NCBI GenBank assembly: GCA_002027195.1
Contig: MWJO01000050.1
Span: forward strand, 1 to 55,369
From: Streptomyces sp. GKU 895
GTDB taxonomy: Bacteria > Actinomycetota > Actinomycetes > Streptomycetales > Streptomycetaceae
DNA length: 55,369 bases
Direction: 5' to 3'
In this document: positions 52,651-55,369 of the stretch, piece by piece
Numbering within the stretch: the first letter of the stretch is position 1
Layout of the letters: each line of letters starts with the position of its first letter
Program-made: the position numbers and the translations under genes
Notes under the pieces: generated by a model
Databases searched by the model: none
What the model saw: the letters and a program-made list of their open reading frames with translations, nothing else
Told to the model about the DNA's origin: nothing

Positions 52651-53573
52651 GCTCGGTCCTCTACGACACTCCGGGCCCCCGCGCCAAGCGGCGCAATGTG
52701 ATCCTCTCGGTGGTCTTCTTCGCCCTGCTCCTGCTGCTGGCGTGGTGGGTCTGGTCGGCACTGGACGACAAGGGCCAGCTCGAATGGTCCCTGTGGAAGC
52801 CGTTCACCCAGTCGGAGGCCTGGACCACCTACCTCCTGCCGGGCCTCGGCGAGACCCTCAAGGCGGCCGCGCTCGCCATGGTGATCGGCCTCCCGCTCGG
52901 CGCGGTCTTCGGTATCGCCCGCCTCTCCGACCACCGCTGGGTGCGGGGCGTGGCCGGCACGGTGGTGGAGTTCTTCCGTGCCATCCCGGTCCTGCTGCTG
53001 ATGCTGTTCGCCAACGAGGTCTACGCCCGCTCGACGGACGTCGGCACCGAGAACCGGCCGCTGTACGCGGTCGTCACCGGCCTCGTGCTCTACAACGCGG
53101 CGGTCCTCGCCGAGGTCGTCCGGGCCGGCATCCTCGCGCTGCCCAAGGGCCAGACCGAGGCGGCCCAGGCGATCGGCCTGCGCAAGGGTCAGACGATGAC
53201 CCTGATCCTGCTTCCGCAGGCGGTCACCGCGATGCTCCCGGCCATCGTCAGCCAGCTCGTCGTCATCGTGAAGGACACCGCGCTCGGCGGCGTCATGATC
53301 GGCTTCACCGAGCTGCTCAGCGAGCGGGCGACGCTGGCGGCGAACTACGCCAACGTCATCCAGAGCTTCGTCGTCGTCGCGATCATCTACATCGTCGTGA
53401 ACTTCATCCTGACCAGCTTCGCGAGCTGGCTGGAGAAGCGGCTGCGGCGGAGCAAGCGGAGCACGGGGGCGGTACTGGGCGCCGACGAGATCGACGACAT
53501 CAATGCCGGCGAGGTGGGCGGCAGCTTCGCGACCGGCGGCGAGGGCGGCTTCACCTTCATCAAGAAGAAGTAA
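52647..53573 (+). CDS. gluD: Glutamate ABC transporter permease
   Basis: 308 residues. A first helix (NVILSVVFFALLLLLAWWVW) and an external segment precede the permease core with EAAQAIGLRKGQTMTLILLPQA, the EAA loop. The C-terminal tail from about residue 270 is hydrophilic, ends GGEGGFTFIKKK, and is typical of actinobacterial GluD. It is translationally coupled to gluC and is the last gene of the operon. Confidence 0.93.
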   Translation: MSSVLYDTPGPRAKRRNVILSVVFFALLLLLAWWVWSALDDKGQLEWSLWKPFTQSEAWTTYLLPGLGETLKAAALAMVIGLPLGAVFGIARLSDHRWVRGVAGTVVEFFRAIPVLLLMLFANEVYARSTDVGTENRPLYAVVTGLVLYNAAVLAEVVRAGILALPKGQTEAAQAIGLRKGQTMTLILLPQAVTAMLPAIVSQLVVIVKDTALGGVMIGFTELLSERATLAANYANVIQSFVVVAIIYIVVNFILTSFASWLEKRLRRSKRSTGAVLGADEIDDINAGEVGGSFATGGEGGFTFIKKK

Positions 53574-53631
53574 CCGGCCTGATGATCAGTCAAGTGGCTT
53601 GAACGACACGGCCCCAGGCTCGTGAACAGTG

Positions 53632-53663
53632 CGGAGGCAGTGGCATGATCGCCACTGCCTCCG
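53632..53663 (+). terminator. Terminator of the gluABCD operon
   Basis: CGGAGGCAGTGGC and GCCACTGCCTCCG form a 13-bp perfect stem with loop ATGATC. An outer TCAAGTG/CACTTGA pair (53590 and 53665 areas) may extend it. Confidence 0.88.
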
Positions 53664-53780
53664 TCACTTGACGCAAGCACCGGCAATGGGTTGCATACGT
53701 TCTGTGATCGTGCACCCTGCTCCAACCCTCTGTTCACCCTCGTCCCCCGGGACGCCGCCACGGGCAGGGGGCGCCTCGCC

Positions 53781-55369
53781 GTGGACCCGGTGATCATCGT
53801 CGGAGCGGGGCCCGTCGGGCTCACGCTCGCCCTCGCGCTGGCCCGCCAGGACGTGCCGTCGGTCGTCCTGGACGAGGGCCCGGGCAAGGACGAACCCCGC
53901 CTCGCCCGCACGGTCGTGCTCCGCGAGGACACCGCCGCCCTGATGGAACGGCTGACCGGCGTCGCGCTCGACGGGGCCGGCTGCCACTGGGCCGGATGGC
54001 GGTCGATGCGGCGCAAGCAGGTGATGCGCGAGGTCACCTTCGACGACCCGGCAGAGCCGGCTCCCCTGCACATCGCCCAGCACGTCCTGACCGTTCTGCT
54101 CCGCGAGGCCCTCGCCGACGAACCGCTCGTCAAGATCGCCGTCGACAGCCGACTCGACACCGTCGAGCAGGAGAAGTCCGGCGTCACCGCCCACACCCGC
54201 GGCCCCCAGGGCACGTGGTGGCGCGGCAGTTATCTGGTCGGCTGCGACGGCCCGCGATCGACGGTCCGCAAACTCCAGGACATCCGCTTCCCCGGCCGTA
54301 CGGCGGTGGAGCGACACGCCGTCGCCGCACTGCGCGCGGAACTTCCGTGGGAGGGCGAGGCGTTGCTCCATCGGCTGCCGCCGTGGCGCACGTCCGGGCC
54401 CTCGGCCGGGGAGGTCACCGCACGCCCGCTGCCGGACGGGGTGTGGCGCCTGGACTGGCTGCTGCCCCCGGGCAAGGACCTGGTGACGCCCGAGCTGCTG
54501 GTGTCCCGTGTCCGGGAGACGCTCGCCGGCTGGACGGGCGGTCCGACACCGCCGTACGACCTCCTCGACACCGGTGTGCACACCGTCCACCACCGGCTCG
54601 CGCGGCGCTGGCGGGTCGGCCGGGTGTTCCTCGCCGGGGACGCGGCGCATCTGCTCGGCGCGCTCGGCACCCAGGGGCTGGACGAGGGGCTCAGGGACGC
54701 CGACAACCTCGCCTGGAAGCTGGCCCTCGCCTGGCACCACGGCCCGCACGAGGCGTTGCTCGACAGCTACCAGGCCGAGCGCCGCGGCGTCGTGGCCGCC
54801 CGGCTGCGCGCCGCCGACCAGGCGCTGCCGCTGCTGCGCGGGGGTGGCGGACTGCGCGCCTACGTCCCCGGCTCGGCCCGCGGTCATGACGCGCTGCTCG
54901 CCGACGGCCACCTGGGGCGCGGCGTACTCGGTGCGCCGGGGGCGTACGCCGGCTCCCCGCTGGCGCCCCGGCACCTGGAGGGCGAGGTCCCGGTGGACAC
55001 GGAACCGGGGGCACCGGTCGCCGATGTGCGGGTCACCGCCGAGGACGGCTCGTTCGTACGACTCCGGGACCGGCTCGGTCGCGGGGCACTGCTCGTCGTC
55101 CTGATCGCGCCCGGGACGGGCGTGTGGGACCGCAAGCACTGGGTGACCGCCGGGGTCATGCCGCGGCTCGCGGCCGCGGTGACGGCGTTGCCGCACACTG
55201 CCGAGCTGCTGGTCGCGGAGAGTTACCCCGGGGCGGCCGCGCACAGCGTTCTGCTGGTACGACCCGACGGCCACCTCGTGACCGCGCTGAGCGGGGTCCG
55301 GCCCGCCGACCTGTACGCGGCCGCGGAAGCGACGGTGGGCGGGCCGACGAAGACGGAGGCGGAGGCGGG
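53781..55369 (+). CDS. FAD-dependent aromatic hydroxylase/monooxygenase (partial)
   Basis: At least 529 residues, open at the right edge. PVIIVGAGPVGLTLALALAR is the Rossmann FAD motif (GxGxxG). GCDGPRSTVRK is the DG motif, and VFLAGDAAHLLGALGTQGL the GD motif contacting the ribityl chain. From about residue 420 a thioredoxin-like C-terminal domain follows (GALLVVLIAPGTGVWDR, LLVRPDGHLV), as in PheA/MhpA/RdmE-type hydroxylases. It should insert oxygen into an aromatic or polyketide ring with NAD(P)H. GTG 53781 follows AGGGGG. The frame is intact throughout. Substrate unknown; an orphan secondary or catabolic gene rather than part of the glu system. Confidence 0.88.
   Translation, partial: MDPVIIVGAGPVGLTLALALARQDVPSVVLDEGPGKDEPRLARTVVLREDTAALMERLTGVALDGAGCHWAGWRSMRRKQVMREVTFDDPAEPAPLHIAQHVLTVLLREALADEPLVKIAVDSRLDTVEQEKSGVTAHTRGPQGTWWRGSYLVGCDGPRSTVRKLQDIRFPGRTAVERHAVAALRAELPWEGEALLHRLPPWRTSGPSAGEVTARPLPDGVWRLDWLLPPGKDLVTPELLVSRVRETLAGWTGGPTPPYDLLDTGVHTVHHRLARRWRVGRVFLAGDAAHLLGALGTQGLDEGLRDADNLAWKLALAWHHGPHEALLDSYQAERRGVVAARLRAADQALPLLRGGGGLRAYVPGSARGHDALLADGHLGRGVLGAPGAYAGSPLAPRHLEGEVPVDTEPGAPVADVRVTAEDGSFVRLRDRLGRGALLVVLIAPGTGVWDRKHWVTAGVMPRLAAAVTALPHTAELLVAESYPGAAAHSVLLVRPDGHLVTALSGVRPADLYAAAEATVGGPTKTEAEA

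Noticed and set aside
53664..55274. 536-codon minus-strand frame opposite the FAD monooxygenase
   Set aside because: The plus-strand frame from GTG 53781 has all three FAD motifs; the minus-strand product is low-complexity Arg/Gly/Pro/Gln-rich.

Overview
The window is chromosomal DNA of a Streptomyces or very close relative. It has very high GC, strong third-position GC in its genes, frequent GTG starts and an actinobacterial SOS box. The gene order (recQ, rnhB, nrdJ-nrdR, lexA, dinG-like helicase, siderophore genes, hflX, rsh, dapF, miaA, miaB, gluRK-gluABCD) matches, as I remember it, the core region of S. coelicolor around SCO5774 to SCO5815. I see no tRNA, rRNA, CRISPR, insertion sequence or prophage.

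Layout. 1-6.7 kb: a DUF4192 gene (running off the left edge), a RecQ-family helicase, two unrecognised genes and rnhB. 6.8-9.2 kb: a TetR repressor divergent from a DHA2-type drug exporter, with two perfect operators between them. 9.5-12.5 kb: an ADP-ribosylglycohydrolase-like gene, a histidine phosphatase, a DUF4937-type protein and a TerD protein. 12.6-19.7 kb: DNA precursor and damage block, with nrdJ and nrdR behind paired NrdR boxes, lexA behind an SOS box, and a DinG-type helicase. 20-25 kb: a three-gene NRPS-independent siderophore operon (aminotransferase, IucA/IucC synthetase, IucB-type acyltransferase). 25.4-28 kb: tandem paralogous secreted serine-protease lipoproteins. 28-39.7 kb: hflX, a secreted M1 metallopeptidase, an RSH protein, dapF, a membrane protein, miaA, a small acidic protein, an MT0933-type antitoxin-like protein, a LigB-like protein and miaB. 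39.8-46.7 kb: a membrane protein with a PLC X-like domain, a lipoprotein, a NarL-type two-component pair, a TrkA-C/CPA2 antiporter pair and a MazG-like protein. 46.8-53.7 kb: a TAXI solute-binding protein, the GluK-GluR two-component system and the GluABCD glutamate ABC importer. 53.8 kb to the right edge: an FAD-dependent aromatic hydroxylase.

Two patterns cut across the window. First, at least eleven genes carry single-base frame breaks, several in C or G runs, including dapF and miaA, which should not be lost. Uncorrected sequencing errors are the simplest reading, so those entries are given as whole genes spanning the break. Second, short tandem repeats are common and often sit in coding DNA. 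In two unrelated genes (M1 peptidase and PLC-like protein) a tandem repeat with a period divisible by three spans the stop codon, so each unit brings its own stop. The two siderophore genes also carry expanded in-frame low-complexity repeats.

The most system-like locus is at 46.8-53.7 kb. It holds an orphan, membrane-tethered TAXI binding protein convergent with the glutamate-sensing kinase gene, and a 24-bp perfect alternating purine-pyrimidine palindrome in the gluR/gluA divergent promoter. A 12-bp hairpin also lies between gluB and gluC.
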